Of a stretch of DNA of 64,000 nucleotides, positions 56,985-64,000 are shown piece by piece (position 1 is the first letter of the stretch; every line of letters begins with the position of its first letter). Below the pieces are notes generated by a model that saw only the letters and a program-made list of their open reading frames with translations, ran no database searches and was not told the origin of the DNA. Made by a program: the position numbers and the translations under genes. The DNA comes from Halobacillus amylolyticus (lineage in GTDB: Bacteria; Bacillota; Bacilli; Bacillales; Halobacillaceae), in contig NZ_CP095075.1 in NCBI RefSeq assembly GCF_022921115.1, positions 620,001 through 684,000 of the forward strand, read 5' to 3'.

Positions 56985-58241
56985 CTATTGTAATATCTTG
57001 TTTTTTAGAGGGTGTTCAGGATGGATATACCCATGCAAAGCGTACCCTTCTCTATCTTCGTGAAATTTTATCGTTGTTACAATGCTCCCACTCTTGAATT
57101 GTTGCAGACGTTTACCTTGGGAAGCAGGAATGAATAAGCTGTATTCATACCATTCCTCTTTAAGTACTTCTTCTACTTTATCAAGGATACGCTTTATATC
57201 AATGCGATCATGCACACTTACAGAGAGTGATGGAAACGTACTAGGTATAAAATCATCACGAAGTAAATCTTTTTTATTGTAAACAGTAAGTGTCGGCAAA
57301 TGATCTGCCTGTAAGTCTCTGAGCAACTTGCCGACCGTTTTTTCCTGTTCTTCGTGATCAGGATGGGAAGCATCGACCATATGAATGATAAAGTCAGCTT
57401 CCGTTACTTCTTCTAATGTTGAACGGAAAGCTGCAATTAATGTTGTCGGCAAATCCTGAATAAAACCAACCGTATCGGAAATCAACGCCTTAAATCCAGA
57501 AGGAAGGCTGACTTGCCGCGTTAAAGGGTCAAGGGTAGCAAACAGTAAGTCTTCTTCAAATGAATCGCTGTCTGTTACTTTGTTAAAAAACGTGGATTTC
57601 CCGGCATTCGTATAACCTACGATCGCTATTTGGAACGCATAATTATCTTCACGCCTTTTCCGATATTGATTCCGCTGTTTAACAACAGTTTGCAAACGGC
57701 GCTTAATATCATCAATCCGGCGCTGAATATGACGGCGGTCTGACTCGAGCTTCGTTTCCCCGGGACCTCGTGTACCAATCCCCCCACCAAGCCTCGAAAG
57801 CTCCGTTCCTTGCCCAGCGAGCCTCGGTAATAAATATTGCAGCTGGGCAAGTTCTACTTGAAGCTTTCCTTCCTTCGTTCTTGCACGGCTAGCAAAGATG
57901 TCTAATATTAACTGACTGCGATCGATCACCCGCCGCTCTAAACGATCGGAAATATTTCTTAACTGCCCCGGTGACAATTCATCATTATAGACAACGATTT
58001 CTGCTTCACTTTCATCGATTTCTTCCTTGATCTCTGACAGTTTTCCTTCACCAATATACGTGGCGGGGTGAATGCGTTCCCGTTTTTGAATCATCACTTT
58101 GCATACTTCGCCCCCGGCTGTTTCGGTTAACGATTTAAGCTCCTGAAGCGAGGAAGTGAACCTTTCTTCCTGCTGCGCAGGATCTCTTCTAGCGACTAAG
58201 ACGACTTGTTCTTTCATTGTTATTGGATTCATCCTTTTCAT
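56985..58241 (-). CDS. hflX: Ribosome-associated GTPase HflX
   Basis: The 418-residue protein has the HflX N-terminal domain with THPATYIGEGKLSE-like HPATYIGEGKLSEI, the glycine-rich linker LSRLGGGIGTRGPGETKLESDRR, and a G domain with GYTNAGKST (G1), DTVGFIQDLP (G3) and NKKD (G4). It splits stalled 70S ribosomes, notably after heat. The start is uncertain between ATG codons at 58241, 58232 and 58217, none with a strong ribosome site. ynbB follows after 14 bases, so they are probably one transcript. Confidence 0.93.
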   Translation of the reverse strand: MKRMNPITMKEQVVLVARRDPAQQEERFTSSLQELKSLTETAGGEVCKVMIQKRERIHPATYIGEGKLSEIKEEIDESEAEIVVYNDELSPGQLRNISDRLERRVIDRSQLILDIFASRARTKEGKLQVELAQLQYLLPRLAGQGTELSRLGGGIGTRGPGETKLESDRRHIQRRIDDIKRRLQTVVKQRNQYRKRREDNYAFQIAIVGYTNAGKSTFFNKVTDSDSFEEDLLFATLDPLTRQVSLPSGFKALISDTVGFIQDLPTTLIAAFRSTLEEVTEADFIIHMVDASHPDHEEQEKTVGKLLRDLQADHLPTLTVYNKKDLLRDDFIPSTFPSLSVSVHDRIDIKRILDKVEEVLKEEWYEYSLFIPASQGKRLQQFKSGSIVTTIKFHEDREGYALHGYIHPEHPLKNKILQ

Positions 58242-58300
58242 TATGAAAACCGTTTGCTTCTATCATACCAAAAAGCCGTGAAGAGAGCACATTCCCTCTC

Positions 58301-59242
58301 TTAATGATAGTTAGTTTTTTCATTTATTTGTTGAAAATCTTCCGCCTCAAGCGTAATCAAGGTTGTTCTTTCATGGTCCGAACTCCCAGCCACTCTATAG
58401 GCATGTTTTCGTATCGCTTCTTCGATTACATTCCTAACATATCTCGCATTTGAAAAATTATGCTGCGATTGGTAACAAACAGTCACTAAATGTTCGTATA
58501 ATTTCTTACTTGCCTGAGGAGAAAATACATAATCCCTATCTTGCACCATGACATCTGCAATGGCAGATAATTCCTTCGCTGAATAATCATCAAATTCAAG
58601 TTGGATAGGGAAACGTGAAGCTAAACCTGGATTTATATTCAGAAAATCGTCCATTTCATACGGATAGCCAGCCAAGATAATCACCAGTTCATCATGATGA
58701 TCCTCCATACACTTAACGATGGTATCAATGGCTTCCTTGCCAAAGTCTTTATCGCCGCCCCTGGCCAGGGAATAGGCTTCATCGATAAATAATACGCCGC
58801 CAATTGCCTTCTTTATTAAATCTTTTGTTTTTTGAGCGGTATGACCAATATATTCACCAACGAGATCACTGCGGTCAGCCTCAATAAAATGTCCTTTTTC
58901 TAATACTTCCATCTCCTGAAATAGTGTAGCAACCATTCGAGCAATCGTCGTCTTTCCCGTTCCAGGGTTACCTTTAAAGATCATGTGTAACACTTGACCA
59001 TTTGACTTCAAGCCCAAATCCTTTCTTTTCTGAGCAATGAGTACTTGAGCATAGATCTCTTTTACACGGACTTTCAATTCCTGCATCCCTATAATCGGGT
59101 TAAAGTATTGGTCAATTTTGCGAAAAGGTGCCATATGCTTCCCTTTGACAGAAGGAGAATTTACGGCATCAGCCTTCCCTTTTGCATCGTTTAATACAAT
59201 GTTAATCGTTCCCGGGCGCGCCGCTTTTGCTTGTGGATACAC
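58301..59242 (-). CDS. spoVK: Stage V sporulation protein K
   Basis: The 313-residue AAA+ ATPase of the CbxX/CfxQ family has Walker A FKGNPGTGKTTIARM, Walker B GGVLFIDEAYSLARGGDKDFGKEAIDTIV, sensor NPGLASRF and a C-terminal helical lid. In Bacillus subtilis spoVK is transcribed in the mother cell and needed for spore maturation, and its neighbour is hflX (ynbA), as here. The start is a GTG with GGAGGG 6 bases upstream. It is related to each half of the double AAA protein at 38-41 kb. Confidence 0.92.
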   Translation of the reverse strand: MYPQAKAARPGTINIVLNDAKGKADAVNSPSVKGKHMAPFRKIDQYFNPIIGMQELKVRVKEIYAQVLIAQKRKDLGLKSNGQVLHMIFKGNPGTGKTTIARMVATLFQEMEVLEKGHFIEADRSDLVGEYIGHTAQKTKDLIKKAIGGVLFIDEAYSLARGGDKDFGKEAIDTIVKCMEDHHDELVIILAGYPYEMDDFLNINPGLASRFPIQLEFDDYSAKELSAIADVMVQDRDYVFSPQASKKLYEHLVTVCYQSQHNFSNARYVRNVIEEAIRKHAYRVAGSSDHERTTLITLEAEDFQQINEKTNYH

Positions 59243-59307
59243 ATTGATCCCTCCTCATTTCCAAGTATCATACGCGAAAACACAAGAATTTGTGACATCC
59301 GCCTATT

Positions 59308-59385
59308 AAGAAAAGCGAAAAGGGACGCTTAGATCTGCCCGCTACGGCTAAACAAAAAGCGAAATGTTCCGATGATAATAATTAC
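59308..59385. repeat. Possible remnant of the GAAAAGCGGAGGCG-type repeat
   Basis: AGAAAAGCGAAAAGGGACGC (near 59309) recalls the start of the repeat at 25379-25555, and the following bases are GC-richer than the surroundings. It directly precedes the first gene of the next cluster, which lacks a ribosome site. Confidence 0.3.
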
Positions 59386-59649
59386 ATGTCCGTCTGGTGG
59401 CGCGAAGTATTATCGCAGTTAACCTCCATTATTGTACAAATGGCGTTGATGGTTGCCATAACAGAAATTTTAACGAGTGACAGTTTTACATGGTGGAAAT
59501 TCATGTTGTTGATTGGAATGTCTGTATTACTTATTCGTGGACCATTTGTACTTCGTCATATGTGGTATGGCACAGGCTCTTCAAGGGGACTCATTAACGG
59601 AGGGAAAATGGCTACTCGCTTTGCAATGGCTAAAGGGCTCACGAGATAG
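59386..59649 (+). CDS. Small membrane protein, unknown
   Basis: The 87-residue protein has two hydrophobic segments (about 9-29 and 35-55), with Trp-rich SVWWREVLSQ at the start and a basic tail LINGGKMATRFAMAKGLTR. I do not recognise a family. There is no visible ribosome site, and a repeat remnant lies just upstream, so the 5' end may have been altered. Its stop overlaps the next start (TAGTG), so it is coupled to the second gene of a four-gene plus-strand cluster. Confidence 0.6.
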   Translation: MSVWWREVLSQLTSIIVQMALMVAITEILTSDSFTWWKFMLLIGMSVLLIRGPFVLRHMWYGTGSSRGLINGGKMATRFAMAKGLTR

Positions 59650-59918
59650 TGTTTTCTTATCTGTTTTCAGGTGATTTGACGGAGGTTCTTGCTAAGATCA
59701 TTCTCTTAGGAGCTGTGGCTATCGTTTTTGGAAAACGGATTAAAGCCCATATTCGGATGATTAAAGAGGATAATGAAGAGAATCACACATGGGAGAAATT
59801 CAAGACAGATATTCATATGATGAGAGAATTTGTTAAAACGCCGGAGTTTAGGAAAGAGTGTCGGAAATTAAAAGAACATTACATGAACAAGTTGAAAAGC
59901 TTTTTTCAAAATAAATAA
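59649..59918 (+). CDS. Single-helix membrane protein, unknown
   Basis: The 89-residue protein has one membrane helix (about 10-27, VLAKIILLGAVAIVFG) followed by a strongly charged, helical cytoplasmic region (RIKAHIRMIKEDNEENHTWEKFK...). It starts with GTG overlapping the upstream stop by one base. No family is recognised. It probably anchors a partner at the membrane together with the upstream protein; this is inference from arrangement only. Confidence 0.6.
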   Translation: MFSYLFSGDLTEVLAKIILLGAVAIVFGKRIKAHIRMIKEDNEENHTWEKFKTDIHMMREFVKTPEFRKECRKLKEHYMNKLKSFFQNK

Positions 59919-59933
59919 AAGGAGAGATTTAAG

Positions 59934-60065
59934 ATGAATCAAAGAATTATGAATGAAGCTATGGAGCAGCACGGTCAGGAATTAGTGAACGTCATTAACC
60001 GTCAGTTGGAAGCAAAAGATAACGGTCAATCTTTATTAAGTGAAAATCAAGTGAATCCATGCTAG
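59934..60065 (+). CDS. 43-residue peptide, unknown
   Basis: MNQRIMNEAMEQHGQELVNV opens this small, mostly helical, soluble peptide ending SENQVNPC. The ATG follows GGAGAG at 7 bases. Its stop overlaps the next start (ATGCTAG), which implies translational coupling to the coiled-coil gene. No homologue comes to mind. Confidence 0.65.
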   Translation: MNQRIMNEAMEQHGQELVNVINRQLEAKDNGQSLLSENQVNPC

Positions 60066-60704
60066 ATAAGCATTTCGAGAAGGTTGAGAGTTTGCTTGAA
60101 TCTTATACACAACAACAGCAAAAAAATAAAGGGGTTTCCGTATCAGAGTGGATTCAAGATTTTCAAGAAAAATTAAAAGAACTGGCCAATGAATTTGCCA
60201 AAACGTTTAAGGCAAAGGTTTTGGAATCGAAGAATAATGTTGCTGAAAAGACCCGAGGAAAAGTCGAAGACGTACAAGAGAAGGTTAATGAGAAAGTAGA
60301 CCATGTTAAAGAGCGTGCTCAAAGCAAAGTCGACAATGCAGTTTTAAATTTGAATGATAGAGTGAAAAAAAAAAACTCGAAATGTAGAAGATCACTTCAA
60401 CCATAAGGAGGAAGTGCAGCCACAACAAAGTCAATCAAATAATGACGAACAAACATCTAAGGCTTCGGAAATTGCAGATTTAAAAGAAGAGATCAGGAAT
60501 TTAAAAAAGGAAAATGAAGCCCTCTCTAATGCGAATAAAGGGCTTCAAGGTAAGATGGATAAGGTTCAGGAGTTTTTTAACGAAGATCAGAATGCCCGTC
60601 AAAGTTTAAATCAGTTTTTAACAGGCAACGAGCCGAAACAGGAAAAACAGCAGGATAGGAAAAGAGAAGTGACGGAGGAAGTCAAGCAAGGTATCAAATT
60701 GTAA
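60059..60704 (+). pseudogene. Coiled-coil protein interrupted at an A11 tract
   Basis: The first frame (60059-60406) encodes a Lys/Glu-rich amphipathic helix with repeated 11-residue-like units (VEDVQEKVNEKVDHVKERAQ) and stops soon after 11 consecutive A (60365-60375). Removing one A fuses it to the second frame, giving VKKKTRNVEDHFNHKEEVQP and a second coiled coil (DLKEEIRNLKKENEALSNANKGLQGKMDKV) ending at 60704. The joined product is about 214 residues. The second frame alone lacks a good start (GTG 60414). The tract could be a sequencing error, a disabling mutation, a phase-variable switch or a transcriptional slippage site. Confidence 0.7.
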
Positions 60705-60767
60705 TAGAAGGGGTGCAGCTCTTGTGATACCAGCCGTATCTTTGTGATATATTACACTTAACAATCG

Positions 60768-60810
60768 GGGCGCTTTTCTGTAACAAGATCAGCGCCCACT
60801 TTTTATTTTT
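60768..60810 (+). terminator. Terminator of the four-gene cluster
   Basis: GGGCGC (60768-60773) pairs with GCGCCC (60792-60797), with partial pairing of the loop, followed by ACTTTTTATTTTT. Confidence 0.75.
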
Positions 60811-60902
60811 CGGGTCATATTTGAAGTGTTATATAGAGGAGCTACAATATAGAGCAGACTTGGAAGGCAAAGGCATAAATGGTCAAGTTCATATAAATAG
60901 AA

Positions 60903-61121
60903 TCAAAAGCAGAACCAATATTCTTCTGATCCCTTAAAAAATAAAATGACTTGATCAGTTTTTTCCAAATAGAATATGACTGAAAAATCACCTTTACGGT
61001 CAGTTACTTGTTTCCCCGAAGGATAAGCTGGATAAGATTGGACACTTACCTCTTCAAGGTCGAAACAATTTTCAATGCACTCGGTTACTCGTCGATGTGT
61101 ATAAATAAGTATCCCCCGCAA
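60903..61121 (-). CDS. Doubtful small open frame
   Basis: The frame encodes up to 72 residues, with a protein-like end (GDFSVIFYLEKTDQVILFFKGSEEYWFCF). The only start is a TTG without a ribosome site, and no family is recognised. It may be a fragment of a larger lost gene or chance. Confidence 0.25.
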   Translation of the reverse strand: MRGILIYTHRRVTECIENCFDLEEVSVQSYPAYPSGKQVTDRKGDFSVIFYLEKTDQVILFFKGSEEYWFCF

Positions 61122-61168
61122 TATTTTTGTTCGTATCTATCTTTTCCCTAAGAATAGAGGAGGTAACC

Positions 61169-61386
61169 ATGAAAGATACGGTGGATAAAAAGCAATTTAT
61201 TTTATTCAATAATACGAAGGGCGTGATTGTTGAGCAGCACAGGTAGAAAATAATCAACTTTTTTATAAAAACCAAATTGAAATCTGGGGCCGGCAACAGT
61301 TTGATGGCTTATTCTTTAGCGTTTTGCAGTTCACTCATTTCATTACCTCGCCTTATTATTATTTTTTGTCTCCTAAATACTTCTAG
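61169..61386 (+). pseudogene. Small gene broken by a frameshift
   Basis: A strong AGAGGAGGTAACC precedes ATG at 61169, but the frame ends after 25 codons (MKDTVDKKQFILFNNTKGVI-VEQHR). In another frame the text continues smoothly as AQVENNQLFYKNQIEIWGRQ and QFDGLFFSVLQFTHF to a stop at 61384-61386. A single-base change near 61238 would join them into about 72 residues. The family is not recognised. A functional 25-residue peptide is the alternative. Confidence 0.4.
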
Positions 61387-61867
61387 CTTTCCTTAATGTC
61401 ATCCTCTTTTTTGTCGATTCTTCCATTCTTGCAGCAAGGTTTTGAATATAGGATTCTGTTAATTTGTGTGGGATGTATCCAATCCGTTCGCGTATCAGAT
61501 TTTCTAGTACAAGGCACTTTCTTGTCCAGTAATCATACATATCATAGGTGTAACGTTCACCGTTTTGAAACTCATCAGCACCCGTTTTCATGGCTTGAAT
61601 AAACGTATGACGAGTATGGTAGGTGTCTGATCGCTCTTTACGAGCGATTTTGAGCATAAACATAAGTTCAATGGTTGTATAGGTCATTAATTCAGGTGTG
61701 GACTTCTCTGCATCAATATTGGATGGTTGGGATTCTTGCAAGAAGTTTTTGCGCTTGCCGTCTTGTTGTACATTTGCCTTTCCAATTTTCATTTCACAAA
61801 AATCACAGTAGTAATGTTGTTCGTTGGGTTCAATCTGACTTCCGCAGTAACAGCACGTTTTCATCAT
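61373..61867 (-). CDS. Zinc-ribbon protein, mobile-element type
   Basis: The 164-residue protein begins with a two-pair zinc ribbon (CCYCGSQIEPNEQHYYCDFC) and continues as a helical domain with LMTYTTIELMFMLKIARKERSDTYHTRHTFIQA and a basic end. Similar small proteins occur on large Bacillales plasmids and integrative elements, but I do not know a function. The ATG has AAGGAG upstream. Neighbouring remnants of RadC and SprT-like genes support a mobile-element origin. Confidence 0.65.
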   Translation of the reverse strand: MMKTCCYCGSQIEPNEQHYYCDFCEMKIGKANVQQDGKRKNFLQESQPSNIDAEKSTPELMTYTTIELMFMLKIARKERSDTYHTRHTFIQAMKTGADEFQNGERYTYDMYDYWTRKCLVLENLIRERIGYIPHKLTESYIQNLAARMEESTKKRMTLRKARSI

Positions 61868-61923
61868 ATCAAAACTCCTTTTTATTGTAGTAGAACAATT
61901 TAATTTGCTTTAGATTTGTACAA

Positions 61924-61997
61924 TGTTCGTCTTTCCAGCGCAATTTTGTTGTTTTTGTCCAGGAATACCAGGACAATTTTATTCAAAAAGACGAACA
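61924..61997. repeat. Nested inverted repeats upstream of the zinc-ribbon gene
   Basis: TGTTCGTCTTT (61924-61934) is complementary to AAAGACGAACA (61987-61997). Inside lies TTGTCC (61955-61960) against GGACAA (61971-61976). Related GAACAA(T) words recur at 62036. It may be a cruciform, a regulatory region or a former end of an element. The remainder of 61868-62081 holds no gene. Confidence 0.5.
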
Positions 61998-62081
61998 ATA
62001 TTTTGCCCTGGTTGATTGGCCACGTCCGAAAAAGCGAACAATGATTTTTGGCCATGATTCCGAGATAGAAAAGTCGAATGT

Positions 62082-62228
62082 TTAATGCTTTTCTAGGGTT
62101 ATATCACAGTCACCACATTTTACATTCACTTCTTGTTTTGATGACCGCATAATAAGCCCACAGCCAGAACATACCCATTTGTAGGATGATGGTTTGCCTG
62201 CCGATGACGTTTCCCTCCCTGATTGGGT
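62082..62228 (-). pseudogene. C-terminal zinc-ribbon fragment, SprT-like
   Basis: The open frame has no start codon and encodes SSYKWVCSGCGLIMRSSKQE and VNVKCGDCDITLEKH, a four-Cys zinc ribbon. The text resembles the C-terminal ribbon of SprT-like metallopeptidases that occur on plasmids and integrative elements. The catalytic HExxH part is absent from the window. It is a remnant. Confidence 0.5.
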
Positions 62229-62273
62229 TTAAAGCGCAAATCTCACTCCATAATTGTAAATTGTACTCTTTAC

Positions 62274-62480
62274 TTAAATTATTTTTTCATAGTGGCCCCT
62301 CAATCCTCGAATCGTTTCCGTACCCCATTTTTCGTTGATAAGCAAATCACCAAAAACACTTCCCGATCACCTGAAGGCGATGCTTGCACCGTCTTCAGGT
62401 GATCGAATAGCATCGACATTCGATAATTCTGCTTCCCTTACCACTTGCTTAATTCGTACAATTTCATTAATCGTTTCCAT
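62274..62480 (-). pseudogene. RadC/JAB-family N-terminal remnant with in-frame TGA
   Basis: An ATG at 62480 with AGGAGC upstream starts METINEIVRIKQVVREAELS and NVDAIRSPEDGASIAFR, then TGA at 62367-62369. The same frame continues SGSVFGDLLINEKWGTETIRG to a TAA at 62274. The IRSPEDGA motif and the start resemble JAB-domain RadC proteins of plasmids and conjugative elements, but the catalytic JAB domain is gone. The TGA lies within an inverted repeat (62364-62376 with 62393-62405). Confidence 0.5.
62364..62405. repeat. 13-bp inverted repeat in the RadC remnant
   Basis: CGATCACCTGAAG (62364-62376) is perfectly complementary to CTTCAGGTGATCG (62393-62405), with a 16-base loop. It covers the end of the RadC-like fragment. 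No T-run follows. Confidence 0.7.
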
Positions 62481-62524
62481 TCATAACACGCTCCTAAAAT
62501 TTGTAATAAACTAAAGTACATGAG

Positions 62525-62547
62525 AAAAAGGGAAGTTGCACCTTCCC
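62525..62547 (-). terminator. Terminator of the 62-residue membrane protein gene
   Basis: GGGAAG (62530-62535) pairs with CTTCCC (62542-62547), followed by five T on the minus strand. It lies 10 bases after the stop codon. Confidence 0.75.
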
Positions 62548-62556
62548 CTCGTTGGA

Positions 62557-62745
62557 TTACAAGTTGTTTAACTGATACAAGATGTAATCCGCAAACCAAT
62601 AAAATAGCATGAAAACAGTAAACAGTCCGTATCCTACAATCAATAGGGTGCGGACTGTTTCATTTTCAAAGAAATCATACAGCTGCAAGAAAACTAAACA
62701 CCCTGCAACTATGAGAATGACTGTGATTAATAATTCGATAATCAT
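62557..62745 (-). CDS. Small two-helix membrane protein
   Basis: The ATG at 62745 follows GTGAGGTGA by 5-6 bases and gives 62 residues: MIIELLITVILIVAGCLVFL, a short polar link (YDFFENETVRT) and a second helix LLIVGYGLFTVFMLFYWFADYIL. A longer reading to 62931 lacks a ribosome site. I recognise no family. It lies between mobile-element remnants and may be cargo. Confidence 0.65.
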   Translation of the reverse strand: MIIELLITVILIVAGCLVFLQLYDFFENETVRTLLIVGYGLFTVFMLFYWFADYILYQLNNL

Positions 62746-63150
62746 TTGATTCACCTCACTTTCTTTTTTGATGGCTCCCCACCACATTTTTGTGAGAACG
62801 TAATCAAGGGTCGGCTTGAATTGTAGCCGACTTGCCAGAAAAGCATAGGAGACGTATGCACAAATCAACATATTAGCTCTCATATGGTGTGTCCGTTGGA
62901 AAACAAGCAAGACCCAATGACTTACTGGCAATTGACAAAGCGTACTTTGCTTTGCCAGTGCCAGTTAGCCAACTTGGTTTTGCCGATTTCCTTTGCTTTT
63001 CGCCTGCCCTTGATGGAGTTACGAACAAAGAATGTAGAATTGGGAGACACAAAGAAGAAAGGTACAAAATCACAAGCATACAAAAACCGTAAAGAGACAG
63101 CTTTTTTCTTTTTCAAGGGTTCGATGCCCGCAGAAAAAGAATGAAAGCGA
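62746..63150. other. Region without a supported gene
   Basis: Several overlapping open frames exist on both strands, but none has a ribosome site or a recognisable domain. The GC content is slightly higher around 62930-63020, and the region may be decayed element DNA. Confidence 0.3.
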
Positions 63151-63193
63151 AAAAATAATGCTGCAGCCAATGGTTTTTATTGGCCGCAGCATT
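63151..63193 (-). terminator. Hairpin with minus-strand T-run
   Basis: AATGCTGCAGCCAAT (63157-63171) pairs with ATTGGCCGCAGCATT (63179-63193) with one mismatch. On the minus strand TATTTTTT follows. It has no clear gene upstream on that strand within the window. Confidence 0.7.
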
Positions 63194-63722
63194 ACGATTT
63201 TGAGTGAACTATTTCAGCGCACTTTTGAAATAGTCGGTTTTGTGAGGGTCCGATGCCCGAAACAAAGCGTATAAAGTTTTTAGTTCAATAATTGGAATCA
63301 AATTAGAGTAAACGACACGATTCCTGACGTAAGGAAGTTACCATGCCTTACTAAAAATAAAAAGTGCACATGAAAACACACCCCATAAATCATTTAAAAA
63401 AATGTAACTGGGTAAATGAATGATGCAGAGGCGTAATTATTCACGTAAGATAAATAGAACAAAAGCTGTTTAGCATCGGGTTATTATTTAGTCAACGAAG
63501 TGGAGGGTTAGCCCCTCCACTTTGCTTTAAAGAAAGACCAAGAAGTATACCGTTCTAGCGCCCCTATCGTATATATGGAAGACTCAGTATCAAAATAGAT
63601 TGCAAAACAACTATGTTGATTTTCCTTTTTTCCTGTGTGAGAGGATGTTTGGAGAAGGAACATTCGTTTAAAAAACTTCAATAAAGCCAATAATTGTAAG
63701 GTGGATGGAGGAGAGGAACAAA
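63194..63722. other. 529-bp region without a supported gene
   Basis: It contains a GGGTCCGATGCCCG word near 63246 that echoes GGGTTCGATGCCCG near 63117, and a hairpin AAGTGGAGGG/CCCTCCACTT at 63498-63522 followed by TTGCTTT. No gene with a ribosome site was found. A minus-strand frame at 63508-63771 overlaps the start of the next gene and is rejected. Confidence 0.35.
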
Positions 63723-64000
63723 ATGAAAAATGGCAACTATAAATCTCCCATATCAGCATTATTATGGTCAATGGCTTTTCCAGGTTTGGGGCAGTTATAT
63801 AATAAAGAGTATGTAATAGGACTTGTTTTCATTGGACTAGAAGTTTACTTCAATCTGATGTCTAACATAAATATGTCTCTTATTTATACCTTTAAATGGG
63901 AGCTACATAAAGCCTTAGCAGTAGCTAACATTAAATGGGGGCTTTTTTACCCCTCTATATATGCCTTTGCAATGTGGGATGCCTTCAATAAAGCAAAGAA
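63723..64000 (+). CDS. Membrane protein, TM2-like start, cut by the window edge
   Basis: The gene starts at an ATG 8 bases after AGGAGAGG and is open to the end of the window (92 codons visible). The start KNGNYKSPISALLWSMAFPG-LGQLYNKEYVIGLVFIGLEVY has the P-G-x-G-Q-x-Y-N pattern of TM2-like and related small membrane domains. At least three hydrophobic segments are visible. The function and full length are unknown. Confidence 0.75.
   Translation, partial: MKNGNYKSPISALLWSMAFPGLGQLYNKEYVIGLVFIGLEVYFNLMSNINMSLIYTFKWELHKALAVANIKWGLFYPSIYAFAMWDAFNKAK

Noticed and set aside
62884..63170. Several overlapping open frames of 65-86 codons
   Set aside because: They are mutual shadows with no recognisable domain and no ribosome site.
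63110..63262. tRNA T-arm-like words GGGTTCGATGCCCG and GGGTCCGATGCCCG
   Set aside because: No acceptor, D or anticodon stems surround them, so no tRNA or tRNA fragment can be supported.

Overview
The window looks like the chromosome of a spore-forming, probably halophilic or halotolerant member of the Bacillaceae (Halobacillus-, Virgibacillus- or Pontibacillus-like). Sporulation genes (tlp, spoVK, sirA, a YjcZ-type peptide), a glycine-betaine/choline-type uptake operon and a low-GC, strong Shine-Dalgarno gene style support this. The species call is inference. No rRNA, tRNA or CRISPR array was recognised.

Layout. (1) 1-14.4 kb is an accessory region: a cut Fpg-family glycosylase, an MFS exporter, a frameshifted ECF sigma factor, a CHY zinc-finger protein, tlp, a stress-type SDR, a DPBB/DUF3889 protein, a methyltransferase, an endonuclease I, a headless LysM fragment, a nucleoside hydrolase, a P450 and an acetyltransferase. 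It ends with a two-gene sulfolipid operon: UDP-sulfoquinovose synthase plus an SqdX-like glycosyltransferase. (2) 14.7-25.3 kb is acyl-CoA metabolism: an acetyl/acyl-CoA synthetase converging on a complete leucine/isovalerate degradation operon (yngJ-I-H-HB-G-F-E order) preceded by a TetR gene, a TetR-type operator and a CcpA cre-like site. (3) 25.6-59.2 kb follows, as far as I recall it, the Bacillus subtilis parC-parE-yneT-plsY-yneR-yneQ-yneP-yneN-citB-yneK-J-I-ccdA-yneF-sirA-tkt-ynzC-yneB-yneA-lexA block and then glnA-glnR-ynbB-hflX-spoVK. Insertions into this order are an Opu-type transporter operon and a GH18 protein between yneT and plsY, folE2 and yidD after plsY, a double-AAA protein upstream of yneP, and an orphan mrpB inside the cytochrome c maturation genes. 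(4) 59.3-64 kb is a second accessory region: a four-gene membrane/coiled-coil cluster with an A11 frameshift tract, then decayed pieces of what looks like an integrated plasmid or conjugative element (RadC/JAB and SprT-like zinc-ribbon fragments), and the start of a membrane protein cut by the window edge.

How the genes work together. The leucine operon turns isovalerate/isovaleryl-CoA into acetoacetate and acetyl-CoA through dehydrogenation, biotin-dependent carboxylation, hydration and lyase cleavage. Its visible control sites fit induction by an acyl-CoA-type ligand and repression by good carbon sources. The SOS block is compact: LexA-type boxes sit in the lexA/yneA divergent promoter and in front of parE. 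The position of the division inhibitor YneA holds only a 31-residue membrane peptide. The ccdA-yneI-yneJ set plus a ResA-like thioredoxin serve cytochrome c maturation. glnR-glnA is the usual nitrogen-controlled pair with a perfect GlnR box.

Two small interspersed repeat families occur in intergenic DNA: a MITE-like element with ends reading TGTTCAAAAAGT (two copies, one inside the leucine operon) and a GAAAAGCGGAGGCG-type element.
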